This document shows, in pieces, positions 41,391 through 54,900 of a stretch of 64,000 nt of DNA. A program made the position numbers and the translations under genes. How positions within the stretch are numbered: the stretch's first letter is position 1; the number at the start of each line of letters is the position of its first letter. The notes below the pieces were generated by a model that was not told where the DNA came from, searched no databases, and saw only the letters and a list, made by a program, of their open reading frames with translations. This DNA comes from Unio delphinus (Eukaryota > Mollusca > Bivalvia > Unionida > Unionidae), in assembly GCA_029339505.1 (NCBI GenBank), contig JAQISU010000003.1, positions 15,961,001 to 16,025,000 on the forward strand. The letters run 5' to 3'.

Positions 41391-43363
41391 AGCGTTCGGT
41401 TCATGGGTTAATTTCAATCTATTATTCCCCTCTCCAGCCCATCATTCCATCATCTAATCGGATAATGATATCCGTTGTAGATAACGGAATGAATTACCAA
41501 AAATAAAGAATTTAAAAGGATTACAAGAATCAGTTGGACTTTAAAAGATTTCAGTGCTGATTTTGGCGGTGGGTGTACTCTTTTCACGGTAAATTTTATT
41601 TTATCAAGACTAATTTTGGATGACGTTAAAGATCATTTGAAAGTTCACTTAAAGTGTGAAAAAGGACATTCTCTGTCATAAATTGAACATATCACCTTAG
41701 CTGCCATGTATAAAAATGAAATACAAAGTGATATTATTTTTCCCTTCGGTTGCAAGTGCGGGACTGGATTTTTGTGTAGGTCTTTATCCGTCTTTTGGGT
41801 GAAGATGGCGACCACCATATGAACGACGGATTGAAATATCACGCATGGATCGGAACCATATGTTGATAATTAAGATAACCACTTCAAACTACACAGACCC
41901 CTTCTCTCATTACAGCTACATGCACTGCCTCAACCTTGTAGACAAATTATCCTCTCTCTCGTTTTCCCAGGCTGCCTCTAGTGATTATTCGAGTGATTAT
42001 CAACATCCTGGCATTTGGGATGGCGACATGGTACTGCAAGACTCACGATATTAATTCAGTTTACACAGTAAACCTATGCGAACACCATGATATTCAAAAA
42101 TCAGTGACTACATTTCTGAGCGCTCATGATCAAAGTTGCATTTCTCAGTATAACTGTCCTGGATGACAACTTTTGTGCACAGAAAGCTATATGAGATATG
42201 GCATTTTCTGGACCTACATGTGTTTGAAACATGTGCTTTCGCTTACGCTCCAATGAGCCAGTTGCTAATTTCAGTAAAGAATGTTCCTAACATAAGTCTG
42301 GTAAAGGACTTAAATTGCATCAATAAAATCATGTCTCGGTTGTTTTAGATACAACTAGGATAAGTTCCCAAAAGATGCTTTTTTTTTTTTTTTACTCAAA
42401 TCTAACTTTATTATTAAACAATTCTGGCCAGCAAAACCAATATTTACATGTACTCTATTTTAGCTTCACCCATTTCCAGACTGGTTCCCGTTTTTCTTAT
42501 CAGTACCGTGAGTCCTACAAAAGTTTCAGACAATGTGGCTTTGACTGGTTTTCAGGATATTTGAGTGCAATATTTGTGTCAGGACTTGTTTTTTTTTATC
42601 CCAGGCTTTTTTCACAAAATAGAAGTAGCACGATATTGAGGCAAGCTAGCACAATACTAGCTATACGGTGCCAATAAAAGTAAAGTTCGAAGAATGCACA
42701 TATTAAGATCCGCAAAAACAAAAAACAAAATTCAGAAGAAAATTCCTTCAAGTTAACTACTAGAAGATAATAGTGGGAAGTTTAAACCTCTGAAAGAGAG
42801 ATCATAAACAGGCAATGGTTGTCATTACATGTTAATTTATCTCACTTTTCTTTAATTATCTGCTAGCACATGATATTGTTCTTTCGATGTTATTTTAATC
42901 CTTTTGGGCTAAAGGCAAACTCGGAACTGTCACATCACAAGGTGAGTGGTCTGGAGAAGTCAGGAAAATCTAACACTGGAACTGTGGTCAGTTTATCTTT
43001 TAGAATGTTAAAGGCCAGTTCACATTCATCATTCCACTTCCAGGCTACATCATCATGTAAAGAGCGAAGCAAGTGGTTGTGCAATATCTGCGAACCGTTT
43101 CATAAACTTGCGTTAGTACATGGCAAGACCTGGAAATACAAGTACGGTCGATTGATTTACTGATTATGTCGACTCGGCCAAGTCCTTAATTTTGTCATCA
43201 TAAACTTTCTTTCAAACTCGCGTATCCCATTTTTTCCATTTCTTAAAATAAATTGTATTGTTATATTTGTAGCTTTCTGTGACTCCTGTTCTAGAAAGAG
43301 CAATTAACCTAGTACGATTATACTAAAGAAATCACGAGACGAGGTTTCAATCGTACGAGTAAC
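41391..43363. other. Spacer without recognised genes
   Basis: Short chance frames up to about 100 codons, without recognisable motifs; there is a T12-13 run near 42379-42392. Confidence 0.4.
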
Positions 43364-43520
43364 GAATGTCACGAGATGAGTATCGAATGTCACGAGATGA
43401 GTATCGAATGTCACGAGATGAGTATCGAATGTCACGAGATGAGTATCGAATGTCACGAGATGAGTATCGAATATCACGAGATGAGTATCGAATGTCACGA
43501 GATGAGTATCGAATGTCATT
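43364..43520. repeat. 21-bp minisatellite
   Basis: About seven copies of CGAATGTCACGAGATGAGTAT, nearly perfect. Being a multiple of three, it makes repetitive frames on both strands that I do not call genes. Confidence 0.93.
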
Positions 43521-44817
43521 TTATGTTTAGTGTCGATTACTATAGAATGGATGCCTGCTCGTCAAATAAAGGTTTATTCGGGAAGTATTACAGAGTATAT
43601 ATAATTTTTTTTAATTTCAAAAAACACTTTTCTTTTCATAAAAATGTTTTTAAATTGTAAATCGTGTATTTAATTAACTTTGAAAATAAAATTCAGCCTG
43701 ATGTCGCATACTAAAACAAGTTAATATTATGTTGGTTTTTATAAAAAATATCTGTTCAAAATGAGTATGAGTACCATAGATAGCCTGAGTAGATGGATAA
43801 ATAAGAACTAAATAAAATTGCATTTGGGATGTAAATGGTAGATTTGTTTTAATGTATTCAGAACCTCGTGTGTTAGGTCTGGGATGCTCCGGGATGGTGC
43901 ACAAATGTCGAAGGTGTTTTCTGATAAGCGGCGTGACATTAGGTTATACTAAGATATAACCTTTTATAAAATCTGGCAATTAACCCATCGCCATCTGTCA
44001 CTCATGCTGATCAATTAACCAATCAGCGAGCAAAAATTAGACATCCATGCATTGTTTACATCCTCCATTTTCCTCAGACAAGCTGCTTGTAGCAATAACG
44101 AATTGATTATGATAAATACTTAAAATTTTTGCAGTGATTTTTTTGATTTTGTGATCGATAAGAATGCAGTTGGAGCCATGTAATTCTGAATGTCAATATC
44201 CAGATCGTCTTAAGTGGATGAATTAGATTCTTTCCTTTCCCGAAACATCGACAAAACTTCGTTGGATTACGACATTTTTTTGTGGTCGCGTGCACGATCT
44301 GCTGAATATGGAAACAATTTATGACAGTTACAACATGTTTTTTTTTCGTCACAAAAGTGGGTATAAACGCATTTCTCGTCGAGGGCATGAAGGTAAAAAT
44401 GATTTGAAATTGCAGTATATATGTAAACATAAAGGTTTCTAGAATATGGGCGGAGAACACCCCAACATTTTGGGTTTTGATGTACATTATGTTTCTCTTG
44501 TATAGGAAGCACTGAACCTTAAAATGCATTATTTTGAAGTTTGAAAATGTACACTTTAATGTTGGCTTGTCCCAGAAACGATGATTTATGGTCTAAATCT
44601 TTCAGACACGTGACTCTTTGCTTTAAAAAATATCTTCTTACGAAATGTTTCTTTAATATCTTTTGCACATTCTCATTTTGTAGTTTTCCCAGGCTCTTAA
44701 AAGACCTGTTCTGGTTGTTTCTATAAACTACATAATCCTAGTTCTCTGATAATATTTAGATAAGGGGTGTTCTTCTACGTGGATATGTATCTTTTATTGG
44801 AGCCTTTTTGTGCACAC
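43521..44817. other. Spacer without recognised features
   Basis: No gene, RNA or element that I can support; the longest open frame (140 codons, minus strand) has no recognisable composition or motif. Confidence 0.4.
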
Positions 44818-45050
44818 CTCTCCGGTGGCCTAGTGGTTAGAGCGTCCGCCTGTGACGGGGTAGGTCGCGGATTTAGTTTTTGAAAAATGGTACTTTCAAA
44901 TGCCTTGCTTGGCGCATTAAGAGGTTCGTGTTAGTACGGATTGGACTGGTGTCACGATGATATTATTGGGTGGGATGATGCTCAATGCTTGACATCACTG
45001 TAAAATGTCACAATAGCAAACATCGACTGGAAAACTGATAAACGCACTTT
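44818..45050 (+). mobile_element. tRNA-derived SINE, family A, second copy
   Basis: The A-box-like head TGGCCTAGTGGTTAGAGCG is well preserved. The B-box region is damaged (GGTCGCGGATTTAG), and the body shares GCTTGGCGC, GTTCGTGTTAGTACGGA and CTTGACATCACTGT with the copy at 39934. Confidence 0.75.
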
Positions 45051-46084
45051 ATCTGTATAACATTTAACATAACTTTTTCTAAGTTTTCAGAGGCATAGTT
45101 GGCTGAGTCTGCGTTATTATATGTTACAAGATAGGAAATGGTCCATATTGTGAATCAATAATAAATTCCTTGTCATCAGAATTATTGAAAGTGCTGTTAG
45201 CCTTTTTTCAAATTATCGAGATAGGAAATCTATGTTATGAAACTCGCTGATTTCATTGAACACATTTAAGGTATTCACACACTGAATCGGTTTATTTATG
45301 TTTACTAGATCAACGCAAAATAGATTAATCCAGTCTTGAATTATGTGGGTTATCTAATTAAGCACGTGAGGTCAACATGAAATTCTAATCAACAAACAAA
45401 TCACACTGATATAATCCAAAATGTCTCTTAAAAAAAAATCACAACAATCCCAAAATTGGAATTTAGTCCTAATGTCAAAGAGCACTTCTTAATTCCAAAC
45501 TGTAATTTAAATAAATTAGTCCTCTCAAATTAAAACCTGATTGAAACTGAAAACTTGATTCCACTTCGGATGTTAAGTTAGGGATGAGTAATTACAATAT
45601 AAACAACCACAATATAATTACCAATGCCATGATAAGAGGAACAGGAAAAAGGTCATCTTAATGGAAATTTTCATGAAACTGTAAACACAAATAGCTTCTG
45701 GAAACTTGTAGTGTCAGAATCAGGTCTGTCCAGAACTCCGAACAAGTAAACACTTTTACCCACAAATATTAATAATCAATGCATTATCTAGAATCATAAA
45801 AAAGTTAAATATGCGATGTATTATTTATATTTTTTAAATGGTTAGACCTAAACTCCTACCATCAGTTATAGACAAAGGGTAATCATACAATACAAATAAA
45901 ATATACACAACATATAATCATGGACAAAGGACAACACACAATGCAAATTATATATCCTTAATTGTCATGTGACTCGTGTAATCGACATATAATAATGTGA
46001 CAATGTCACGATTCAGTAACGCGTCGAGTTAATGAATGGACGGAATATTTTTTTTAAAAATTAACATTGGAACACAAATTGCTT

Positions 46085-46085
<1 letters not shown>
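45051..46085. other. Spacer without recognised features
   Basis: AT-rich non-coding sequence with a loose AATCATACAATACAAAT/ATCATGGACAAAGG repetition near 45880-45940. Confidence 0.4.

Positions 46086-46163
<78 letters not shown>
46086..46163. repeat. Compound (CT)n(CA)n microsatellite
   Basis: About twenty CT followed directly by about nineteen CA dinucleotides. Confidence 0.96.
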
Positions 46164-46165
<2 letters not shown>

Positions 46166-47484
46166 TTCCATTTTGTGGACCAGGGGTTTGTTTGTCCGTT
46201 GCGAGAGGTTTCTATCTACTTGTTGCTGTTTACAGATAATTGAATTGCAGCATGTTCTGGTTACGTTACTCTTTTCTATGGTGCACCTTTAGTGTATAAT
46301 TGACAGATGGGACAAAACAAAATCTTTTTTAGATCAAATATATTTCGATTTATTGATTTAAAGTCGATTGAAATTAACGATACAAAAGCAATCAAGGTCT
46401 TTAAACATGAATAGTTTTCTGTAGATTTCAGTTTACAGCGGCTTCAGTCCTTAGATATTTCCTTGTATTGGTATCATGAGAATGTGATTTTTTTAAATTG
46501 CTATATCTCTCAAATTATCAGAGGTTTAATGAAAATGTTGAAATACGAAACTCTGTCAATAAAATACCTATTTTTTTTATCTACGGTATTAAGTGGGCTA
46601 TAAGCAGTCTTTTGTCGTGCTGTTTTCTATGAGTTTCTGTTTTTCTAAAGGGACCAGAAAAATACTGTGCGAACTGTAATGTTTGTAATTGAATACGATG
46701 TTGAGTGTTGAGCTGCATACACGTACAGAGAAATTGACCGGATTTCTATTTCACTGTATCCGGCGTGACTAAGTTTTGGGAAACGAGAAGGGAATTTACT
46801 TACCTAACTAGCTTTTGGTGACATTGTGTTGGTTAGTTGGATGATCGAATTGTAATTTAACGGCATATGAATACTTGAAACAACGGGTCTGACTACCGAG
46901 ACAAAATAAAAAATATTATTGCCGTCGGACAGGAGTCGACCTGGTCTGTTTGTATGCAGATCCAAGCCAAACACCATATGAGAGTCCAGCACGGTCACCA
47001 CTCAGCCACATAGTTTCCTTAATGAGGGGGTGTCTGTAATTAACCCACAGAGAGAGAAGTTGGGTGTATTCCATATTCTCACATAAGGTTTTCTTGGACA
47101 TTAGTGGACTGACCTTTACTGACAATTGCCCTCTCACGAAGGGACTTTAGTAGTCTGCTTGTAATTTTAATTATTGTGCAAGAGTCATGTGAAATAAGGA
47201 GGGGGTGGGATTTGCGACAAATCATCACAATCCTACCCTGCCGACACACATCTAGGCGGAAAATGGTTGAATATAAGTAACTATACACAATGTGACGACC
47301 CATAGAAAAGTTGTTGATCTTGTGGTTTTTGTTGTTGTTGTTTTTTTTTTACAGGTGGGAGGGACACAAAAGCTCCAGAAAAATGGGGGTACAAAAGCCT
47401 AATAAAATCGTGATATAAAATCCCATAATATATGGAGACAGAACTCCTCTAAAATAGGGCTGCAAAACAAAGATAAAACCAGAT
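46164..47484. other. Spacer without recognised genes
   Basis: A segment at about 46915-47010 (GTCGACC, CAGATCCAAGC, GGTCACCACTCAGCCACATAG) looks like the decayed tRNA-like end of a SINE on the minus strand. Nothing else is recognised. Confidence 0.35.
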
Positions 47485-47695
47485 GTTGTAGGGTTTAACG
47501 CCATTTTTCAGCACCGTATAAATGGTTGAGAAAGAACCCGGGAGAAAACCCGGAAAGAACCACCGACCCAAGAGAAGCTACTGACAAGCGTTATCACAAA
47601 CCCCACATTTTCCGAAGCCGAGACTCGAACCCACGCATACAGAGGTGAGATGACAATGATCCATAAGATAGACCACTCGGCCACTCAGGCCCATA
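47485..47695 (-). mobile_element. tRNA-derived SINE, family B
   Basis: Read on the minus strand it starts with a tRNA-like head: GCCTGAGTGGCCGAGTGGTC (A box) and GGGTTCGAGTCTCGG (B box). A body with the shared phrases GGTCGGTGGTTCTTTCCGG and GGCGTTAAACCCT follows. A second copy with a full head lies at 59270-59510. Confidence 0.85.
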
Positions 47696-48289
47696 AAAAA
47701 AGTAAAAACTCATTAGAATACAAAACCAATAAACCGCACTCTTTCTGAAGTCGGAGTCATTTTTCGATGGATAATCGTCAAATGCGCATCCCACGGCAAA
47801 CATATTACATCCCTTTGACAACTCTTAAGACATGTATGAATGCGTCACAGACCTCTTATACAACCCCAAATCAGAGGGGTGTGGGGGTGTGAATGAATGT
47901 ATGACCTGAATTTCACGTGATCTCTTGATCTTATTCAGGATCTCAGTATCCCTCGAGTCAGGTTCAAGTGGTACGAATTAGTAGGCCATTGTTTTATAGC
48001 TTGAACAGTACTTTACGTGTTTGATTCGTACTAAATGAAATTTCTAGTAATGAAATGAAAAGTAGATATAAGCTGCTAAATGTGTGCAAATGCTTTGCCA
48101 GAATATTAGGAAGTTTATGTTTGTCTAGTAGCGAATCCAAAAAAGATTAGTAATTGTAGTGAATTAAGAAAAGCTAGTATCAAGTTAAGAAAAGAGAGTA
48201 TTTCATTTTTTTTAAAACAGCGTATATCGAGTCCATGCGCGTATCGAGTACAGAAAGAATGTATCGAGACGTGAAAAACTGTATCTAGT
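47696..48289. other. Spacer without recognised features
   Basis: Non-coding sequence between a SINE and a degenerate repeat; nothing recognised. Confidence 0.4.
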
Positions 48290-48510
48290 ACCAAAATAAA
48301 AGCAAGTCTACAGTCAAGAAAAGCGAGTCTACAGTTAAGAAAAGTGAGTCTAAAGTCATGAAAAGTGAGTCTACAGACAAGAAAAATGAGTTTTGAGTTA
48401 AGAAAAGTAAATTCTAGTCATCAAAAAGGAAGTATTGAGTATATAAAAGTGAGTACTGAGTAAAAGTAAGTACTGAGTACAGAAAGTGAGTATCAGGTAC
48501 AAACAGTGAC
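48290..48510. repeat. Degenerate ~20-bp repeat
   Basis: Irregular copies of AGAAAAGTGAGTCTACAGTC drift into AAGTGAGTACTGAGTA. Length and sequence vary from copy to copy. Confidence 0.72.
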
Positions 48511-48961
48511 ATTAAAGTATAGATAATGAATTAAACCAATTAGCTGCATCCATGAAAATGAGTATATACGTGGATAAGATAATACATATTAACACGTGGG
48601 CAAGATAATATATATAAACACGAATTTGTTTATCTGCACTTTAGAACTACTAGCTCAGTCAGGTCTGATGAGATGGACACCTTCATGCCGTAATTTTGTA
48701 TAACATGGCTTACTCCCCCTCCCCCACTCCCCGCATCATTCATCTTAATAAACGTAAGTTATGTCCATCTCCTCGTGTATGGGTATACAGTGGCGAACAT
48801 ATTACCCGACCTAATCACCGCCTTTTGTATGTCAGTATTGTTCTCGATCATGCCAACAAGAGGCATTGATATATCGGAATCGATTTTGTTATCCGTGTTG
48901 GAGTTCCGAAGTATGAACATATTGATGAAGTATCCTGTAATGATTCTATAAGAAAGCGAGG

Positions 48962-49102
48962 ACACATACATACATACATACATACATACATACATACATA
49001 CATACATACATACATACATACATACATACATACATACATACATACATACATGCATGCATGCATGCATGCATGCATGCATGCATGCATGCATGCATGCATG
49101 CA

Positions 49103-49132
<30 letters not shown>
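48962..49132. repeat. Compound (ATAC)n(ATGC)n(ATAC)n microsatellite
   Basis: A tetranucleotide tract in which a central ATGC block is framed by ATAC blocks. It generates Cys-Met-Tyr-Val frames on the minus strand, which are not genes. Confidence 0.96.
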
Positions 49133-49134
<2 letters not shown>

Positions 49135-50258
49135 AATACCACAGGTCACATGACATTGCTGGCCAAAGCCTAAAAAGAGAATATTTTGTCTTATTTTTAA
49201 GTTAGGGTACTAATAGACTAGATGTGACTGCGGATACCATACCCTACTCCCTACCCACCCCCCCCCCATCCCATCCCAGGCCTGTTATGGTGCGTCATTA
49301 TCAGGAAACATTTCCAGGTTAATGATAAAACAGGAACCAGTCTGACATTGGATTACTACTGGGGCTTTGGTTCAGATTACTACTGGGAACGGAGACAATT
49401 TATTGTAGCTAATTACCCTTTAGAGTTCAGTATTGTATAGTTTTAAGGTGCAAAACACTTTTTTGAATTCCGCACCTTTTCCGATTAAGTAATTGTTGTA
49501 ATAGTTTTGAGTTTTCTTTTAATACATTTTTTTTCTTCTTTTGGAATTCTCAGAAAATTTATTTTAGTAGCCAATCAGTGAAAGCAAAGCAATAATGCGA
49601 GTTATTATAAGTAACGATATATACCGAAAGACATTTGAAAGACGTGATTTGTTTGGCTAACCCCAAGCATGACCCCGACTTCGTATAATTATCAATCAGA
49701 TTTCTAAGCAGACATGATGAGGTCTGATTTTAATCAGACTAAGTTTACCACAGCATATTACTGTCCAATTTTATATTTTTAACGCCGACTTAACATCAAC
49801 ACAAATGTTTCTTTATGCATTCGATAAGAGTACTATACGAGTTACAATGTTTGATGAGTATTTATATATGCATTCGGTTGTTATTTATGGACATTTGGTA
49901 ACAGAGCACTTTTCAGTCTGTTTAATTAACTCTTCCTTGGAGATATATATTCAGGTAAAAGTATATCCACCATCCCTTTGGGGAGATATGTGAGAAAGTA
50001 AATGTATCGCGCTAAACTAACTGCACATCAAAATGACAACTTTTATGTGATTTTGGATCTATTGGACCCGCAGCTATGTAGAAATACTAATGTTTCAAAA
50101 CTTTAAATATTTCCAACATTTCAAAAGCGATGGTCATTAGTATATAAGAAATTTACGGTTTTAGAATGGATACTTTTTTAACGCTACTGGTTATCGACCA
50201 GAGGAGCTTATGGGATGACTTGCTATCCATCGTCCGACGTACGTCCCCGTCGTCTGTA
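49133..50258. other. Spacer without recognised features
   Basis: A C-rich run near 49253-49278; otherwise no feature I can support. Confidence 0.4.
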
Positions 50259-50299
50259 CGCGCGCGCGCGCGTGTGTGTGTGTGTGTGTGTGTGTGTGT
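50259..50299. repeat. Compound (CG)n(TG)n microsatellite
   Basis: About six CG followed by about fourteen GT dinucleotides, alternating purine-pyrimidine sequence of the type that can adopt Z-DNA. Confidence 0.93.
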
Positions 50300-50359
50300 T
50301 GGATTTTAAATGCAGATTAACAATTTTTCAGTCAAATCGCTACTATGTCTGCAGGGCAT

Positions 50360-50565
50360 CTTGAAACGGACATCAAGCATCATGTCCCACCCAGTTACAT
50401 TATCATGACACCAGGCCAACCAGTCCTAACACTAACCCCTAATGCTGAGCGCCAATCGAGGCAGCTTCTAGTACCATATTTGAATAAGATTTTGGTTCGA
50501 ACCCGTGATCTCCCGCGTCCAAGGCAGACGCGTTAACCACTAAGCCATTAGAACATCGTCCATAC
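50360..50565 (-). mobile_element. tRNA-derived SINE, family C
   Basis: The minus strand reads TGGCTTAGTGGTTAACGCG (A box) and CACGGGTTCGAACC (B box). The body (GCATCATGTCCCACCCAGT, CCAGGCCAACCAG, GAGGCAGCTTCTAGTACCA on the plus strand) is repeated at 51110-51325. Confidence 0.82.
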
Positions 50566-51109
50566 GTCACCTGGAAATATTTGTTATCCTTGATAAAAAG
50601 ATCTGCTAGCTCTCCTCAACAGAAATTCTTATCAATATGTGTTTTTTTACCAGAATTATTATGACGAAAAGTTGCCCTATAATGACAATGATAATGCATG
50701 GACATCAATATGGCCGACACAGCAGCCGTCTTGAAAATCTTGCAATTGCTATCGCGCATGAACGGAAACCACATCAGCATGGGGGTTTCATCAAAAAATG
50801 TTTTATGATGTCGTTTAAGTTCGAAATCAAAATGATGTTTGTCTGACCTAATATGACCACCACATATAAAGCATCACATCTAATCTCCAGTATGGCCACC
50901 ATAGCCGCCATCTTAAAAACCGTGTTTTTTTTTTTCAAGGGGAGTACAGTTAGATATTTTTTGCATCAAGGTTTTTAAAAACAGACAATAATCAGTTTTG
51001 CGAATACTAGTCTTAAGACAAACAGACATTAATCAGTTATGAGAATACCAGGTCTAGATAAGTATGTGTGATTTAGATTTTCAAAATAGATTTAACAGTT
51101 CAGCATCAT
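50566..51109. other. Spacer without recognised features
   Basis: A loose repetition of TATGGCC(G/A)(C/A)CA...AGCCGCCATCTT phrases (50710 and 50893) hints at an old duplication; nothing else is recognised. Confidence 0.35.
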
Positions 51110-51325
51110 TCCGCAGACACGTAGCATCATGTCCCACTCAGTCACATTATCCTGACGGACCAGGCCGACCAGCCTTACCACAGAAATCTTAATTTTGAAC
51201 GCCTAAAGAGGCAGCTGCTGGTACCATTTATATTCATATATGGTATGACTATCGGGTTTCGGATCCGCGACCTCCCGCATCCGAGGCGGACTCTCAAACC
51301 ACTTATGCCATCCATCGCAGCAGTT
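51110..51325 (-). mobile_element. tRNA-derived SINE, family C, diverged copy
   Basis: It shares AGCATCATGTCCCACTCAGT, ACCAGGCCGACCAG and GAGGCAGCTGCTGGTACCA with 50360-50565. The tRNA-like part (GGCATAAGTGGTTTGAGAGTC, GATCCGAAACC on the minus strand) is more decayed. The palindrome-bearing copies and degenerate repeats beyond it are listed separately. Confidence 0.78.
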
Positions 51326-51714
51326 CCAGATAGGTAAAAAGGTATTAAACAATTCTGAGAATAAAAAGGCTGAAATAGAGAATCTGACATTAACCAATTT
51401 TGAGAATACGAGGTCTAGATAGGTAAAAAAAAAAGACGTTAACCAGTTTTTCAGCGAAAGCCGTAAGCAGACGGCAGCACAAATTCGGAGTCGTTTATGA
51501 TTGTTAACCCGTGATAGGGAGGGTCACACTTCAAGGAATGAGATTTAGCTTGGAGTTGTTATTTGCAATTTAGCTTGTACGTGCATATGCATGGCTATGG
51601 AATCAGTTATTTATCATACAGGCTTAATGTGTTTAAACTTTAAACTGCAAACATTTTGAACAGAACAATTTAAATCGCATATGTCAATGATCCTAATGTT
51701 TTGAAGCACCAGTT

Positions 51715-51900
51715 ATAGAGTACCATTTTAAATGGTTATGCACAAGATGTATGTCAAATACCGACATAACACAACAATGAACCAGTTATTGCATAGAACA
51801 GCTGTTATCTAATGTAACGACATAACACGAATATGTACCAGCTTCTGTATAGACAACTTCATAGCAAATACCGACATAAAATGAAGATATTACAAAAGAT
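51715..51900. repeat. Degenerate repeat with a reused 24-mer
   Basis: ATAGAGTACCATTTTAAATG plus GTTA occurs at 51715-51738 and again at 52643-52666. Between 51745 and 51900 a phrase like ACCGACATAACAC recurs about every 65 bp. Confidence 0.55.
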
Positions 51901-54900
51901 TTTAAAAGAACTTTACTCGGCAGTGAAATTTAGATGTCTGAGCAAGGCTGATTTCACAAAACTTTAAGCTACTCAAACCAGCAATAACCGGCCGAACAAT
52001 GGAGAAATACGATCACTTGAATTTACGTAACTAATGCGCGTACGTTGATTGACGCGCACGATCATTTTCTGTTAAGTTATATGTTTGCGTTATGTTCATG
52101 TTGAATTTTTCATAAAGAAGATATGTACAGATTTATTGAAATTGCTGCGAGTTTTGTACTTATTTCAATATATCTCAAGTCGTTCTATTTTGAATAATGA
52201 AATTTTCGACAAACAACAAGTGCAATATTTGTGATAATGTTAAAAGTTATGTTATTATTTCATTTCCAAACAAGACAATTTAAGTTTCTTCTCAAACATA
52301 TGTCATTAAAAAGATTGAAACATTTAAATTGTTTATGCAACTACATCACGTTGTCCGTGTTTCGTACCTCTACTTTGATACAATATAGTCAGTAACAATC
52401 CTTGTTGGTGGTATATATATAAATGTGGGCACAGATAATGGATTTAAACTTACAACATAATTGCTTTTTATATTGTGTGCGCGCCTGTATGAAGATATTG
52501 TTCCTAATTTCATTATTTTGGTAGTTATGGAGCAGTTTGGATATTTTAAAAAAGATGGGGTCATTCAACAAAGTAGGGGTGGAAGGCTGAACTGCTTCCC
52601 CCAATCACCGAGAAAAGGAGCGGGAAAGAATCACAACGTTTCATAGAGTACCATTTTAAATGGTTAAACGTCTACCCTTAAAAAAAAAACAACAAAAAAA
52701 AAAAACGCTTCGACTGCATGAGCTTTTGGCGAGTTGCTCCCCAGGGCGACCAATTAAAGGTTGTGTCCCAACTTCTTCGCCTACTTGTTTATGTTCCCCC
52801 ACCCCACACCACAGGGGTTGGTATCGTTGCTTACAATTTACCTGTCATACATGTACTATCAAATAACTATAAGGGAGGAAACTTGTGTCCTTGCTCAAGC
52901 CACTAATTTAAGAATAAAACGCTGATGTTTACAGCGAAGCGTTACGTACCTAAATAAAATTGGTACCGATATTTAGCTCAGGCATTCGATTGTGTATCCC
53001 TATCAAAAAGTTTGACATTAGTATACTTTAAAGAATGCCAAAGCATTTTACCATGCTACCTCTTGACCGGGCCATGATCGCGCCCGCTTGAAATACAAGT
53101 CTGATCTCCTTGCAATTCCTTGTAAATCGACCGTAGTTCATGTTCGTTACTCAACATCAAATTGTTTAGTCATACACTTGTAGATTTCTCACATTTCATC
53201 GACTTCCTTGAGCAGTCAATCTGTAGAGGTTACCGACCGTTTTAGGCAAGGGAGTTAATATGGATTTTCTTTTAACCCGGATATTAGTTTTATTTTATTT
53301 CAGGATAAATATTTTTCACGTAATGATGGGATATAATTAGTTGTTTCTTTTAATTTAAATTTTACTTACCCGAGCAAAAGTTTTTTTTTCTCAATCTTTC
53401 TGGATTTATTTTACAAGTAAATGTCCCACACACCCTTACCTCTACCTAAACCAATGAGTGTTGCATACCTATCAAGTGTCAGAGGTCATTCTTTTAACTT
53501 GCTCTGGAATTTAGACTGTTTAGAATTGCGATATCATGCGGCGTTCAACTTTCCTTACGCAGTCCATATGTATATCGAGCACGACACATTATCTCATCCA
53601 CATCGCGTTCTTTCTCGACAAGAAGCACGACCTTGAATATTTTAATGACATTTCTTGGTCAATCATATTTGTATCAAATAATTTTTGTGTAAACTATTTT
53701 GCTTTAAATAACCCATTTTGCTATATGTTATCTTAACTTTTGTTTATAATTTAAGAGTAAGTCTGTAACAACATCTGTAAGGTGTTTTGATAACTGAATG
53801 TTTACACTTCCATGTGGATGTAAGGCATTCAAATTTAAACATTTATTCTGGAGTTTGTTAAGATTTATTTCATCATAGCGCTTACATGGACTTACTACCT
53901 ACCAGTTAAACTGTGATGAGCTTACGTCATTTTCCGATCCATGAGTGTGTGGCTGGGAAAAATTGAATATAGCGATAGAGTGGGCACTAATAATACAACC
54001 AACTTCATCGTCACACACTGTTGAGTCAACAAATATCGCTACTTGCAAACAGTATAGTCCCTACATGTATATTTAAGTTTTGATCTGAGTGGTATTTCGT
54101 AGTTTGAAATGTTTGCTCGTTCGTCTCTTAAGTCGGGGTATTATGTATTGTTTCATTCCATCGTTAACATTTACTTGATATGCCCGTAACTTTGTAACAG
54201 TTGTAACAGTTGATTAGATTTTCAATAAAATTTGTCCATTAATAAGTCATGAATAGACAATGCTGTAACATTCCACAAACACGGCCGCCTGCCAAAATGT
54301 CAAGGTCACAGGAAGTGAAACAATTATCATGTGGCTTTAGTCGTACCTGTTGCCTGAAGCATTGCTCCTAAACTGCTCACTATGTTTCAATGAAACGTTG
54401 CCCAAAGTAGTCCTCGCACCGAAGGCACAACCCACTTCACTGTCAATATCAAGGTTACCGAAATGAAAAATGTTATTCTGTCACTTATACCCTTATCCAG
54501 AGTATAACCTTCGATCCACTGAAAATATGTTAGTGAATTTGTATCAATTATATATTGTATAGACGACGTATCAAATACCAGAGCCATAATCCTAGTTTAA
54601 GGTGAAGGGAACAGGAAGGAAAATATAAATCAGAAACTTTTATCCATGGAACTTGCATACATATTTAACCAGTAAATATATCAATACAAATATTGCTTTT
54701 CAGTATTTTGCCCTCTGCACTCATGGACAAGGTCACGACCTGAGATATGTAAAACAGTAGCATCTTTTCTTATACAGTCTGTCACTTTTTTAATATCAAA
54801 ATATAGTTTGATGAAACTTTATCCAAGCCCACACTTTATCATACAGTAGTCAGGTCCTTAGCTCAAACATCATGGTAATTAGTGGGGAAAATGTCACACG

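Noticed and set aside
48759..49156. Cys-Met-Tyr-Val repeat frames on the minus strand
   Set aside because: Translation of the tetranucleotide microsatellite in three frames.
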